From the NCBI GenBank assembly GCA_026826555.1, contig JAKSZT010054568.1, positions 9,884,085-9,948,084 of the forward strand: a stretch of 64,000 nt of DNA. Reading direction: 5' to 3'. Numbering within the stretch: position 1 is the first letter of the stretch; each line of letters opens with the position of its first letter. The DNA is from Tolypeutes matacus (Eukaryota; Chordata; Mammalia; Cingulata; Chlamyphoridae). Both the position numbers and the translations under genes were made by a program. Shown here piece by piece: positions 20,831-31,744 of this stretch. Below the pieces are notes generated by a model. The model was not told the origin of the DNA and did no database searches. It was given only the letters and a program-made list of their open reading frames with translations.

Positions 20831-22184
20831 GTGGGCGGCTTAGCCAGGTGCCTGTTGATTTGTGCAGACCATCCCCTTCCCTGAAAGGGCCCCCAGGCTT
20901 TGGGGAAAGAGACTTGTCAAACGGAGCATTTCGTGCTCTGTAGAAAGACCATGGAAACAGAAGTAGAGTCACCCAGAGGCATTCGTCTCTCTGGGGTGGC
21001 TGTGCCCGAGGGGGCTTTGAATGATACCCGTGAGAAAGGGGCAGAGGGGCACAGGAGCAGCGGGACTGTGCAGAGCTATGCACGGGAGCAAAGGATGGCC
21101 CAGGCTCAGCCCTGGAGAGACGGGAGGGGGCTGGGGTCCACCCTGTCCAGGGGCCAGAGGTGAGTGCCAGGGGTGTGGGCTGGAGGGGACAAAGGTCTGG
21201 CCTCAGCCTACCACCACCACCCCTGCACCCAGGGGCTGAGGGGCGGCCTGGCTCTGCAGCTGCCTGGAAACAAGCTCCCGTTGCCCATACCAGGGGCCTG
21301 GCCGAGGGGCAAAGCAAATAGACACCAGAACATCGGGCATTTGGGATCCTGGGAACTGGCAGCAGGACCCGAGGAAAGTACCCTGGAGCCAGTGGATTCA
21401 AGCACAAATAGGGAAACCGAGGCCAGGAGAGGGGGAGGGGCTTGCACGTGGCCCTCTGAGGTGTGGGCGGCAGGCTGGGTAGGGAGCCTCCTGGCCAGTG
21501 CTCTGCCACACAGGCCATGCCTAACCCTAACCCTGCCCAGCTGCAGGAGGCACCACTGCACGCAGCCACGTGGACGGCACCCGCTGCAGGGGTGCAGGGC
21601 CCAGCGCGGGCAGGCAGCCCCGTCCCGGCTGTCCAGGCGGCTCTTTGTGGTGGGCACAGCCGCGGTTTCCTGACGCGGACCCTGGTGTCAGAGCAGCTCT
21701 CGGGGCTCAGAGCGCCCCCGGTCCGGGCTGGGTTACTGGGTGCCCCGGCCGAGGCCGCCCCTGCCAGCTCATCACTCACGCACACGCTCCTGCCGAGCCC
21801 GGGTGAGACCTCCAGCTCCAAACCAGCACCCAGGACGCCCGTTGCTAATTCTCCCTTCCAAATAGATGTATTCCGTGTCAGGCATGGCAGGGGTGAGGCC
21901 CAAATGCGGTAGCACCCGGGCAGCTGCAGACCCAGCCAGGGACTGCACTTTGACCCGTCTTCTGACTCTTTCCCACCCGTCAGAGTCCTCTCTTCACCCA
22001 TCAGGGTACTCTCAGCCTTTCTGGAAAAGACTTTTCCTTTCTTAAATTTCTTGTCCTTGCTCCTTGCCCAATCTGGGCTGACCGAATGGATTCCCTTGTT
22101 TGCAAACAAGATGTCTTCGTAGCTGAGCTCCACCACGCACTTTCCATCGTCTTGTCCCTCCGGGCAGAATGAAAGCAAGCCCTC

Positions 22185-22310
22185 TTGTGGGTGGGGAAGC
22201 TGAGGCCAGAGGCAGCTACTTCCCTCCAAGGTCAACAGCCGGTGGCAGAGCCAAGAGCCAGGCGGGGCCTGGCGCCAGTGTCCACCCACTGGCCCAGGCC
22301 TCTCTTGCTT
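22185..22310 (-). repeat. MIR SINE fragment
   Basis: Antisense MIR: 'ggggaagctgaggccagagg', 'ccctccaaggtcaacagc' and 'cggtggcagagccaagag'. Confidence 0.65.
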
Positions 22311-22680
22311 TCCTAAGAGCCTGAGAAAAATCACAGTGCTTGTTGTCATCTCTTCCTTCACTCTCGGCTCTGTCGCCATGGATTTAAATTGTAAACTTCT
22401 TCCTTCAAAATCTGTTGCTTGCATTTGCCATTGGCTTCTGCAACTGTGCAGTTTGAGAACAATATGGAAATCAGCATTTCATCAAGACGTAAAGCTCGTT
22501 AAGCTCTTGAAATGCCTCAAATCATTCTTCCAGGACCAAGCAGAACAAAGGATGCCTGAATGTCGCGCATTCGTTTTAAAAAAACTGAAATCAATGTCCA
22601 TGAATTTCTAAAACCTAAGCCTGAGCAGGGACAGTTGAGGGATTTTCTCCCCTGCGGGTTTTTCGTCGTGAAATTAACCT
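22311..22680. other. AT-richer unique patch
   Basis: It is single-copy in appearance. A 91-codon plus-strand frame (22336-22611) has no recognisable domain. It is a possible conserved non-coding element. Confidence 0.25.
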
Positions 22681-23688
22681 CCTTGGTCTAGTGCAGGGAG
22701 CACAGGCAGGGAGCCGGCCTGGAGTGGGGGCTGGGCCCTCGCCACGGGGCCTGGGCACGCGCCGTCCCCTCCCTGGGCCCAAGCCCCCCATCTGTCCAGT
22801 GGGGAGGTGGCCTGAGTGGCCCTCTGTTGCTCCCCCCGGCCTGTCCGTGAATCTGGTTCTGACAAAGTTAGACCCCTCCCTGGGGGGCCCTTCTGTGACC
22901 CCATCCCAGCTGCTCCCCTGTCTGGGAATCCAATCCCATGAGCAGCCACAGGGATGAACTCAGTGTCCGGGGTCAGCCCGAAGGCCAGAGACGAGAGATG
23001 CAGGCCAGACCGTGCCACGCTCCACCCCCCAGGCCCACAGGGACCCCCCCCCCCGCGCTGAAGCCTCTCCAGACCCCCACCTCTCTGGGGCCCGGGGCCC
23101 AGGGCTCAAGGCTGCGGGGGAGGGAGGCTCCAGCGGTCGCCGTCGTGCATCTCCAGAGAGAGCAGACCCCAGCTGCAGAGCAGGGAGGAAGGCAGCGTGT
23201 CCCAGCCTTGCCCAGACCAGGAGACCACCCCGAGGGCTCGGCGAAAGGGCTCTGACACCGAAAGCAAGACCCCAGGAAACTCTACCCACATGGACGCCAG
23301 CGCTGCTTCGAGGAAAGCTTTGCACAGAGAGGGCTAACGATGCCCAGGTCACACACTGTTGTGAGGATGTAAATTAGGTCGTCCACATACAGCACATGAC
23401 ACGCTCTGCGGCATAGACGGGCACCGAATTAAAGCGGAGGACTGCACCGTGCTAGCAGTTCCGAGGACGCGTGCAACGAAAGGCAAAGCCTCTTCAGCCT
23501 CTGCCCCTTTTCTTCTCCCCTCCCCTCTTCTGTTAGCACCTGCAACCGCGGAGAAAATGGGCACATGGGTGAATTTTCCGTCTTTGGAAAATTGTGGATA
23601 GGTGACTATTCCTATGCACACGCATGTGCAGCCTCCACGACGCCGTGAGTCCAAAAAAGAGGTGGGATTCTTCCCGTCTGTCGTCGCT
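22681..23688. other. No gene or repeat recognised
   Basis: GC-rich DNA with a ten-base C run (23046-23055). Nothing is recognisable at protein level. Confidence 0.4.
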
Positions 23689-23785
23689 GATGTTTTTTAT
23701 TTTATTTTTTATGTACTGCCTGTTTTTATTTCGTTTTATTATTTTTTTTCATTTTTTTTAATTTAAAATTTTTTTTAAAAAAGAT
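23689..23785 (+). repeat. T-rich low-complexity tract
   Basis: Nearly pure T/A with ATTTT units. It could be a decayed poly(A/T) tail of a retroelement, but no attached body is recognisable. Confidence 0.8.
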
Positions 23786-23924
23786 ACTCAGATTACATGA
23801 ATGTTGTTGTTTTTAATGCAAATAAAACACAAACAAACTGAAAACCCTGTGACTGTCCTTAGGCCTTTGGGTTTGGCAAACAAAGTATTCCATAATACCC
23901 GTGAATCCCATCTCTTACATTTGT

Positions 23925-24150
23925 TATTAGAAGCGTTTCTTCTCTGCCCCGCTCTCCACTGGGTTGGCTTGCTGTGGCTCCCCTGTTCCCCACAGTCTGC
24001 CTGGACTTACTTCTCTCAAAGCACTTTCCAAGCTGTATTGAACTGACTGCCTCCCCCATCAGACCTTGTCTCCTCGAGGGCCAGGACTGCCTCCCGGTCC
24101 CCCTCAATCTCCAGCACCCCCAGCCCAGCCCCTGGCCAAGGCTTAACAAA
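23925..24150 (+). repeat. L2 LINE 3' UTR
   Basis: Sense L2: 'cttctctgccccgctctcca', 'ccttgtctcctcgagggcca', 'ggactgcctcccggtccccc' and 'cccagcccctggccaaggct' follow the L2 tail. Confidence 0.6.
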
Positions 24151-24547
24151 TGCGGAACCAAATCCAGGTGACTCCAGTATGTTCAGTTCATTCAAAATGT
24201 TCACAGTGGCCTGTCGACAGCTTTGGCGCCTCTGGTGAGGGTCTCTTCAGCCCCCTCCTCCTCGCCCGTGGTTTGGAGCGTGCTTGGCCCCTGCCTCCAT
24301 CCTCAGCGCCGAAGGCTGATTTAGCCTGGCCCTGACAGTCGTAGTGGATTCTTTTCCTCCCGTCAGGGGCCAAGGCTTGAAACGATGGTTGGAACCAGCT
24401 GGCTCTGCGCCGGACGTCGCCTGGCACAGGCGCGACGTGGAGACTGCACGTCTGAGGGCAGACCCACGGCCTGGGGTCACCTGGCTACTCCTTCTTCTTT
24501 AGCAAAGCAAAGCAGCAGCCGTTTGTTCAGCTCCAGGAGGCAACAGG

Positions 24548-24805
24548 GACGATGGAAAAAGCCCAGGTTCTGGAGCCAGACAGAGCTGAGTTCAAAATGT
24601 GGTTCATGTCCTCACTGGTTGCATGACCTTGGGCAGTTTTGCCTAAACTTGCTAAACCTTAGTTTCCTTCTTTTTAAAAATAGGGACAATAATTCCAAAG
24701 CTCCCCACTCATAGTGTTATTGCGGAGATGAGAACAAAATGCACGGGTGCACCCAGCTTGTTGCCCGGTACAGAGGAGGTGCCCAGCAAGTGCCGGCTTT
24801 CGTTG
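24548..24805 (+). repeat. MIR SINE, full length
   Basis: One of the best MIRs here: 'aggttctggagccagacaga', 'gcatgaccttgggcagtttt', 'ccttagtttccttcttttta', 'tagtgttattgcggagatga' and 'cagaggaggtgcccagcaag' occur in consensus order. Confidence 0.85.
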
Positions 24806-24829
24806 CCTCTTAAAAAAGCGATCACCGTG

Positions 24830-25575
24830 ATAACAGATGTAAAATGTAACGTTGATTACATAATGTCGTAAAACAGCATTTCCCCTTTCCAGCTGTACAG
24901 TTCAGTGTGCTCATCTCTCACAGCGCTGTGCTGCCGTCACGCCAGCCCCTACGAAAGCCTCTCCGTCACCCCACAGCAGCTCTGGGCTCGTCCAGCACTG
25001 ACTCCCCGTTCTCCACCCAGCCCCACCCCTGGTAGCCTGTATCTTCTTTCTGTCACTGTGCATTTGCATATTCCCAATATTTCGTATCAGTGAGGTCGTG
25101 TGATATTTGTCCTTCTGTGTCTGTCTTACTTCACTCAACGTGCTGTCTTCAAGAGTCGTCCATGTTGTCTCAGGCATCAGAACTTCACTCCTTTTCAAGG
25201 CCGAGTAATAGTCCACTGTGTGCATATATCACACTTTGCTTTTACACCTGTTGATGGATCCGGCTTCCACCATTTGGCTGCTGTGAACACTGCTGCTGTG
25301 AAAACTGGTGTAAGGTATCTGGGTCCCTGCTTTCAGTCTGGGGTTTTATATACTTAAAAGTGGGGTTGCCAGGTGCTGTGGTGATTCTCTACTTAGCTTT
25401 CTGAGGAGCCACCAGCTCTAGCTACACCGTTTGCATTCCCCCCTTGTCGGAGAGCTCCTCCTTCTCTGCCTGCTTGTCAGCACTTGGTACTTTCTGCTTT
25501 TTAAATAACAGCCACTCCAGGGGTGTGAAACAGCATCTCACTGCGGTTTTGATTTACAGCCCCTGAGGGCTGCTG
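24830..25575. mobile_element. L1 3' UTR fragment
   Basis: The canonical block order is visible: 'ttttcaaggccgagtaatag', 'catatatcacactttgcttt', 'gttgatggatccggcttcca', 'atttggctgctgtgaacact' and 'tctcactgcggttttgattt'. It has no coding capacity. Confidence 0.75.
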
Positions 25576-25957
25576 CTGCTGGGAAGTAGCTTGGCTTTGA
25601 CTGCTGAGCTAAAGTCACAAATCCCCGTTAAAGGGCATAACCAGCTTCTCATGATTTGTATAGAACCTGTAAGGAACATGCCTCGGGAGGAGTCAGACCC
25701 CCGCAATGCATCGAACCCCAGGCCCCAGCTCTCTGAGGACCTGAGCCTGGAGATGGACAGAGGGCCACGGCCCTGGAGGCCGGCCTGCCAAGGAGGGGCA
25801 CCTCGAGACTTGACTGGCCCATCTCCCCACTCCCAGGCACCCCTGACATTATTTACACAGGGTTTCATTGTGTCTTTATACCTAACCCTGTTCCAACTTT
25901 TTGCAAAGTCTTTCTCAGTTCGGTGCCATCAGCAGTGTGCCAGATCCCGAGCTAAGA
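25576..25957. other. No gene or repeat recognised
   Basis: Short unique stretch between the L1 fragment and the DAS SINE. Confidence 0.35.
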
Positions 25958-25969
25958 ACTAACGGCACA
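25958..25969 (+). repeat. Target-site duplication, left
   Basis: ACTAACGGCACA recurs exactly at 26069-26080. Confidence 0.9.
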
Positions 25970-26068
25970 AGGAAACGGATGTGGCTCAAGAGGTTCGGCG
26001 TCCGTCTACCATATGGAGAGACCGGGGTTCGATCCCCGGTACCTCCCGGTAAAAAAAAAAAAAAAAGG
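25970..26068 (+). mobile_element. Monomeric DAS-type SINE with intact Pol III promoter
   Basis: This is a roughly 80-bp tRNA-derived head plus a pure A16 tail, flanked by a perfect 12-bp duplication. The A box TGGCTCAAGAG and the B box GGTTCGATCC are both perfect consensus. The T-arm region 26021-26040 (ACCGGGGTTCGATCCCCGGT) is a flawless 7-bp hairpin. The homogeneous tail and intact promoter indicate a young copy. It is a retroposon, not a functional tRNA gene, because the rest of the cloverleaf is not maintained. Confidence 0.9.
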
Positions 26069-26080
26069 ACTAACGGCACA
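26069..26080 (+). repeat. Target-site duplication, right
   Basis: Exact copy of 25958-25969, right after the A16 tail and two Gs. Confidence 0.9.
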
Positions 26081-26574
26081 GCGGTGAGGACGAAGTAGCC
26101 CTGCCCTCAAGGAGCTCCCAGTCGGGATTCGCCTATGTTATCTGCTCACAGTCCTGCCCAAGGGCTTCTGTGCAGAGCCTTCTCTTGTTCTGCACTCGTG
26201 TGTCGTGCCCCTTAAGCTAAGTGGGTGATGCACCCACAACCGCTGGAGATGGACGGGAAAGGAAGTCCAAACCAGGGCCCTTCCCACTCCCCAAGGAAGA
26301 CCCGGCCCCAGTTTCTTTGGCAACCACTGCCTAGGCTCAGTCGAGAGGCCCCAGAGGGAAGAGACGAGACATCCTCGCGGGAGGGACGATGCAGGGAGCT
26401 GGGCTTTGCGAGACGCTGGAATCTCTTTAATAGCAAAAGGGTTTTCGGAAGCTTTGCCGGGTGCTGTGAACGCAATGTCCTCCATGTTTCCTTCAGACCC
26501 GGAAGTCGAGCTTTCTGTGGCTTTTGAAGTACTGTGGATGCCGATTGCAGGCAGTGCCTCAGGGCCCCTTGGCC

Positions 26575-26738
26575 TTAAACAGCTTGCTGGGCCTGTCCTA
26601 GGCTCAAGTGCAACTAAATGCATTTTCTTTTCCCCCGACTATGAGCCTTTTAAGAGCAGGTTATTGTCTGGCTCTGCCTCTGAATCCCCACGAACCAGAG
26701 GTTCACTAGGTGTTTTTTGAAGGAGTAAATGCTGAGGG
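26575..26738 (+). repeat. L2 LINE 3' end
   Basis: Sense L2: 'gactatgagccttttaagag', 'caggttattgtctggctctg' and 'gttcactaggtgttttttga' then 'aggagtaaatgctgag'. Confidence 0.65.
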
Positions 26739-27840
26739 CCAAGAAGACGGTTGAAGTCAGCCTTCTTCTGAGCTCTTCCACCCGGGGATCAGTTTTTCCT
26801 TCCTCATGGTGGGTCGATTTCCAAAGCCCCAGCACGTATTGGAGAGGCGGAGAAGAGGAATCTGAAGAGAGCAGTGCCTGAGGGAGCCAGTGTAACTCTA
26901 CCCAAAGAGTGGCGTTAGGGCGGAAACGGCCGGCCGGCAAGGTGAAGACAGGAGGACGTAAGCTCAGAGGGAGGAGGTGACCGGAAGGTGACAGCAAGAA
27001 AGCAGAGAGGCCACGTAACAGGGAGGGGGGCAGCAGTGGGGGCAGGAGGCCAGGGCAGCCAGGAGTGGTGGCGCAGCCAGGGCTCGGGTGCCAGCTCGTC
27101 CCACGTGAGGACAGGGCTTGTTCTCCGCTGGACAAACGTGCCTGAGCCTCAGAGCAGGGCTGGGACGTCAGCCTCGGTTTCTCCAAGTGAGGCAGGGGCG
27201 TGCTGGAAAAGGATGTGCACAGTGAGGCCTTGGGGCCCGGACCCCGAGGCCCGAGGACCGGCTGGGCCCACGCACGTGCCCCTCCAGGCCCGCATTTTCC
27301 AACAAAGCAGTGATTTCCTCCAGCTCCTCCCGAGTCCTCAGGGAAGGGCAATTTGTGGAAGTGGAGTTGCTGGGTGATAGATTTCTCTGTCAACATGATG
27401 AGTGAGAGAAAGAGCGGGTAATTACCAGTAATGCACTTCAATTACAGCTCCGGGAGCAACCCCCAAGCCCAGCTCCGTGTCCCCATTTAATTTTCATTTA
27501 AAACAAAACAGTTGCCACAGACCCGAAGTTAAAAACAGAAATCCCTTTCAGCTCCCGGCAAATTAGGAGGAATGTCTTATTCTGGAAGTGGTGGGTGAGA
27601 ACTTCTTCCCCAGCTACACAGGAAGCTGCCTCCTCCTGCCACGCCGTTCTCCAAGACTCCAAGCAATTAACCTTGTCCCTCCAGGCCCCAGGCCCCCTCC
27701 CCTCCTTCAAAGCGCTTGCCTGAGGAATTCTGTCAAAGATCAGTAGCACCTTGGGGCAGGCCTGAGGTCAGGGGACTTCCTGGCTGCACAGGAAGGCGTG
27801 TTCTGCCAGAAAAGGGAAATGTTCTTAGTCCCTCAGATCT
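26739..27840. other. No gene recognised
   Basis: Mixed DNA. A short L1-like piece ('gtggaagtggagttgctggg') sits near 27355. Otherwise I see nothing I can name. Confidence 0.4.
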
Positions 27841-28125
27841 GGGTGCCTAAAAATAAACTAATAGGCCTTAAATTAACTTTTTCTTTCTTTTGTCCCCCCA
27901 GTGCCCCCCCCTTCCCACTTTCCACCAAGACTTTTCAACTTGAAGGAAAAGCATTTATTATCTGAGAATGACACACAGGAAATTAGACTTATAAATTGTA
28001 CTTAAAATGTTATAGTTTCCAACTTTCGTTAATGCTAATCTTAATGCTAATAGGTTGTGAGATATGTGTTTTGACTTGAGAGAGTTTTTTTTTTCTTTTC
28101 TAATTAATTCTCGGCTACGCCACAT
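27841..28125. promoter_or_regulatory. AT-rich patch with tandem POU-like sites
   Basis: TTAATGCTAAT occurs at 28029-28039 and again at 28041-28051, exactly 12 bp apart. Each combines an ATGC and a TAAT half-site as in POU-homeodomain targets. The surroundings hold further TAAT cores (aattaac, taattaattc). Function is inferred. Confidence 0.3.
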
Positions 28126-28799
28126 GAAACATTTGTGGTGGAGGAGTCCCAGGAGTTTGCACGCCGTTGGAGAGATGGACTCCTGCCAGGGTTCAAACTG
28201 CCATTTTCCCAGAGGGTACGTTTAGGGCATGCAAAGAGTGGAAGCACTCCTGTGGTAAAATGTGCATGAAGGGCTTGTGTGGATATGTGAGGGCCCCTTC
28301 CCTTCTGCCACCAACCTGCCTCAGCAGTCCCCAACAGGGACCTTCTGCTCTGGCCAGGAAACTTCTCCGGGCTTCCCAGGTGGACCAGGCTTCGGACAGC
28401 AGAGGGGTCACTTTTTCCTTGGCTCGGCTGCCATTTTGGTCCCCTGCTTCCGTGTACTGACACCTGGGGCACACCTGCCCTTGCTTTGGCACCTGGGCAT
28501 GTCTGATCTTCAGCACGGTCGTTACCTGAGAGAGGCTTGTATATGCAGCTGGGAAACGGGTCGACACCTCCGCCCCTGCCACCCCAGCACCACCATGGCA
28601 ACGCCAAATTGCCAGAGTCCGGACAGCGTCAAATGATTCTAAGTGTCCTTAGGTTTGTATCTGTCCTCACCAGAGGGACGAGGGTGTCGCATGGGACGGT
28701 AAGGGGAGGAGCTTGCTCTCACAGCTTCCTGGAGGGGCTTGGAGTTTATATTCTCTTATCTGCAAGAACAAAAATAAAATACATGAGCCTTCACTACCG
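28126..28799. other. No gene or repeat recognised
   Basis: Unique-looking DNA with overlapping frames on both strands and no domain. Confidence 0.4.
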
Positions 28800-29037
28800 G
28801 TTATTCCCTAAACCGGTTCCCTTTCCCCCCAGGCTCACAGTTACACTCTCTCTCCCAGCATCCCTTGCATTTAGGTGTGGTCATGGGACGGAGTCTGCAG
28901 GAGAAGATGAGGGGCATGTTCTGTGCCACTCCAGTCCCGGCCCGCAAACCCCCGTGCGCCCGCTGCTCTCGCCGTCCCCCCGTCTGCCCGCTGGAGGTGG
29001 AGGAGCCAGTGGCTCCAGAGGAGGGAGAGCTCAAGAC
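28800..29037 (+). mobile_element. LTR-like repeat, 5' part (split by MER20)
   Basis: The run 'ctctctctcccagcatccct' and 'tgcatttaggtgtggtcatg' resembles the start of an old MaLR-type LTR. The matching 3' part resumes after the MER20 at about 29256. Confidence 0.45.
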
Positions 29038-29255
29038 CAGCGGCTTTCAATCGGAGACGATTTCGCCACCTGGGGGAGAGTTGGCAATGTCTAGAGGCAT
29101 TTTTGTGTTGTCACAGCTGGGAGATGGGGCTGCTGGCATCTGGTGAGCAGAGCCAAAGATGTGGCTAAACCTCCTACAACGCACAGGGGCCCAGCAGCGA
29201 AGAACGATCAGGTCCAAAGGGCCAGCGTGGCCGGGGTGACAATCGTTTTCCTTGT
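29038..29255 (+). mobile_element. MER20 (hAT-Charlie) DNA transposon
   Basis: The element starts CAGCGGCTTTCAATCGGAGA, matching the MER20 terminus CAGTGGTTCTCAA. It continues 'gttggcaatgtctagaggca', 'ttttgtgttgtcacagctgg' and 'ggctaaacctcctacaacgc'. It is a nonautonomous element without coding capacity. MER20 copies are known in eutherians as carriers of regulatory sites active in endometrial cells. Whether this copy does anything is unknown. Confidence 0.8.
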
Positions 29256-29405
29256 GGGAAGGAGCTTTGGCCTCTGAGTGATGGTGAGGACGTCTGCAGC
29301 CTGCTCTGCCCTGGGATAGAAACAAGAAATACGTCTCTACCGTGTCAAGCCATTGAGATTTAGTGGTAGATCGATGGAGGGTGAACGTGCTACTCTAGGA
29401 CACCC
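29256..29405 (+). mobile_element. LTR-like repeat, 3' part
   Basis: The sequence 'gatagaaacaagaaatacgt' then 'gtcaagccattgagatttag' is a decayed LTR end (the usual form has AATAAA...TTTAAGCCATTGAGATTT). It completes the split element begun at 28800. Confidence 0.5.
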
Positions 29406-29619
29406 GAAACCAGCAGTGTGTTTGTACAAGGCCCCCCCAAATCAGAATCAGCAGCATGTCCTCTCTGCTCAGTAGCACGGTCCAAACCCTTTAAGTACTT
29501 ACTGCACCCCACCTGGAAAAGTCATTTTTGTCACAGGTACCACCTGAAATTGACTGCAGGGACGATCTCAGCCAGCTCGGAGGAGGTCACGAAGCCCCCA
29601 GCAGGCTGACTCTGTTTCA

Positions 29620-29750
29620 CGCTCTGCGGAGAGTGGAGACCTTGCTTCAGTCCTTGCCCTCGAGGAGTTTTCAGTCCAGTGGGAGAGAACACGCTTAAAG
29701 AGGCAAGGGGATGCTAAGGGGCACATGCTATGATGGAGGTGCGTTTAAGG
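29620..29750 (-). repeat. L2 LINE remnant
   Basis: Antisense L2: 'gtccttgccctcgaggagtt' and 'ttcagtccagtgggagagaa', the usual 'tgccctcatggagcttac...agtgggg' segment. Confidence 0.55.
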
Positions 29751-29904
29751 GGACCCCCAGGTGCTCCCCTGCTTCGGAAGTGAGGGCCCTCGCCTGCACC
29801 TGGCAGGAGCAGGGGGAGCTGAGGGCCAGGCAGGCGCCCACTGACTGCTCCTCTCTCCTCTCCGTCCCACCGGCCCTGCCCTGGCCCCAGCCTTCTGCCT
29901 CCAT

Positions 29905-30075
29905 TCGTGCATTCAGCAAAAGCTTGCACAAATGGGCCACAAATTGTACCAGGCATGAGGGATGCAGCCAAGGAAACAGCCACTTTTCTCATTGCGTCTT
30001 CGTGTGGCTTGCCGTCTGGCGGGAGCAGACCGGCCAATGGGCGGCACGGCACTGCGAAGTTATTGACACTACCGG
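29905..30075 (-). repeat. L2 LINE remnant
   Basis: Antisense L2 3' end: 'gtgcattcagcaaaagcttg', 'ccaggcatgagggatgcagc' and 'gcttgccgtctggcgggagc'. Confidence 0.5.
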
Positions 30076-30439
30076 ATTGTGCACTGGAATGTGACAAAAA
30101 CAGGAAATTTTGAGTTGTACATAAAAAGTTTTGTTGCTGTTGTTTTTTTAAAAAAGAAAGTGGAAGCACTTATAAAACATCCTCCACATGCCCCACCAGC
30201 ACACGGCCACACCTGCCTGCAGATCCCACCTGGGTACTCCGCTTCCATCCTCTTGCAACGCACAGTCCTTTTGCTCCCATCTAAGGCCAATCTCTCCACG
30301 TGTACTGCATCCTCTCCCTTCTCATATAGTTTTGGTCCTTTTCCCAGAAATTTTCTCTTCTCCTGCATCTTAATTTTCCCTCTTAATTGGGTCATTCCCA
30401 TCTGGATACAAATATACTATAATATTTTCCACCTTAAAA

Positions 30440-31140
30440 AGTAAATGATCTGACTCTACAGCCCCCTTTAGCTATCACTCCATTTCTCTTTGCAGCAGAA
30501 CTCTTTGGAAGGGTCTCCTATAATCGTTTTCTCCAATCTTTGCCATTCTTCCTCTCTCTTTTATTTTTCATTTTTACAAGGACTGGTTTTTCATCGTTGC
30601 ATTGAAAATAAAATTTAGTACACAAAAATATGGTATTTGCTCCATTTTAGGACCCCCCCCCCAATTGCAAAAAGCAAAACACTTGTAATTTTCCATTCTC
30701 TCTCAAACTCACTTCCATCATGGTTTCGATTTCATCACACGATTCCACCAGCCAGCCAATGCCAAGGTCACCAATAGCCTCCGGGTCACTAAACCCAAGG
30801 GTCAATTCTTGAGGTTCACCTGTCAGCAGCTGCCGATGGCGCCCTCTCCTTCCGGAAGCACCTCTGTGCCTTGGCTCCCTTGCCACCTCGGGGGCCACTC
30901 CGTTTCGAGCCCCGTCTCAGCTATTCCCACTCGCTTGACCTCAAACAACAGGTGCGCCAAGGCCCAGCATTTAACCTTCTCCCGCCAGAGTTCAATCCAG
31001 CAGCACATCTTTAAATTCAGCTCCTGCTGCACATCCCTGAACCTCTGTGTGAAATCTCACGAGCAGCTGAACTTTCCAGGTCTAAACCCACTTCACCTGA
31101 AGTCTCCCCACTGCCCCCAAGTTGCTCAGACAATGTGTTT
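30440..31140 (+). pseudogene. L2 LINE ORF2 reverse-transcriptase relic
   Basis: The stretch 'gcagaactctttggaagggt' to 'tcaaactcacttccatcatg', 'gccaaggtcaccaatagcct' and 'cactaaacccaagggtcaat' corresponds to the RT region of L2 that encodes a conserved 'VKVTND...KSNGQ'-like stretch. It is interrupted by an AT/C-rich insertion (about 30555-30660) and by frame breaks, so it is a dead relic and not a gene. Confidence 0.6.
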
Positions 31141-31740
31141 TAAAAAGACCAATCTGAGGCCAAGAAAAAAGGAAAAAAAGTACGGCTTTCAGAAGGCTTG
31201 TTGTTCTGCAGTCTGACACGTCCATGTGACCACATCAGTCTCCTCCTGTTTCACGGTCTCCAAGGAAGGGTGAGGAGCAAAAGAGCAGAGGCAAAACGTC
31301 CACTGAGAACTCCGTTCCCCATGCATGCTCGAGTCACCTCCCTTCCTGGGCACGTGGGAAGGCGGCATGGCCGGTAGGCAGGTCACGCCACCAGTCCAGC
31401 TGGGAAACGCAGCCAAAGGGAGTGCCACTTCCGAGCGGAGGCATTTCGAGCCCGTGTGCCTGTGAAGATGGTGGGATCACGGGACAGGAGGGGTCTGGGT
31501 GTCATTTACCCTCCAGTCTGGGGGTGCTCCTGCGAGCTAAAGAGGGAGCTGATGACACTTACCCCGGGCCAGCCAGGGAAGCAGGACTGTCCCAGGCCAT
31601 GGGCTGTCCAGGCTGCCCACCCGAGTCGCAGGGCAGGAGACCCCCAGCACCGCTGGAGTCTGGATCAGTGATTTGAGTTGTGGTGCACCTCTGGGCTTTG
31701 GAGTCTTGTCTCTTGTGGCACTAACCCTGATTCACACGTT
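31141..31740. other. No gene or repeat recognised
   Basis: Unique-looking DNA with no recognisable element. Confidence 0.4.
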
Positions 31741-31744
31741 CACA

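Larger units (their letters stand above)
20520..22424 (-). other. Exceptionally long open frame, coding status doubtful
   Basis: The minus strand stays open for 634 codons, twice the next longest frame in the window. At about 60% GC one stop is expected roughly every 31 codons, so the length is striking. The translation is rich in Pro, Ala, Ser, Gly and Arg and shows no domain, signal peptide or membrane segment that I recognise. The frame runs through two old MIR fragments (20755-20830 and 22185-22310), which argues against an ancient protein. No upstream promoter or poly(A) signal is evident. I regard it as probably non-coding but worth testing. Confidence 0.15.

Noticed and set aside
21521..21534. 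Interstitial telomere-like CTAACCCTAACCCT
   Set aside because: Only about 2.3 copies of the hexamer, which is expected by chance in a C-rich 64-kb window.
21715..21735. Second possible CTCF site near the C-rich 'gagcgcccccggtccgg'
   Set aside because: The CAG at the heart of the CTCF core is changed, unlike the site at 4520.
25970..26068. Possible tRNA gene
   Set aside because: A and B boxes are perfect, but a poly-A tail, target duplications and the loss of the rest of the cloverleaf show a SINE retrocopy.
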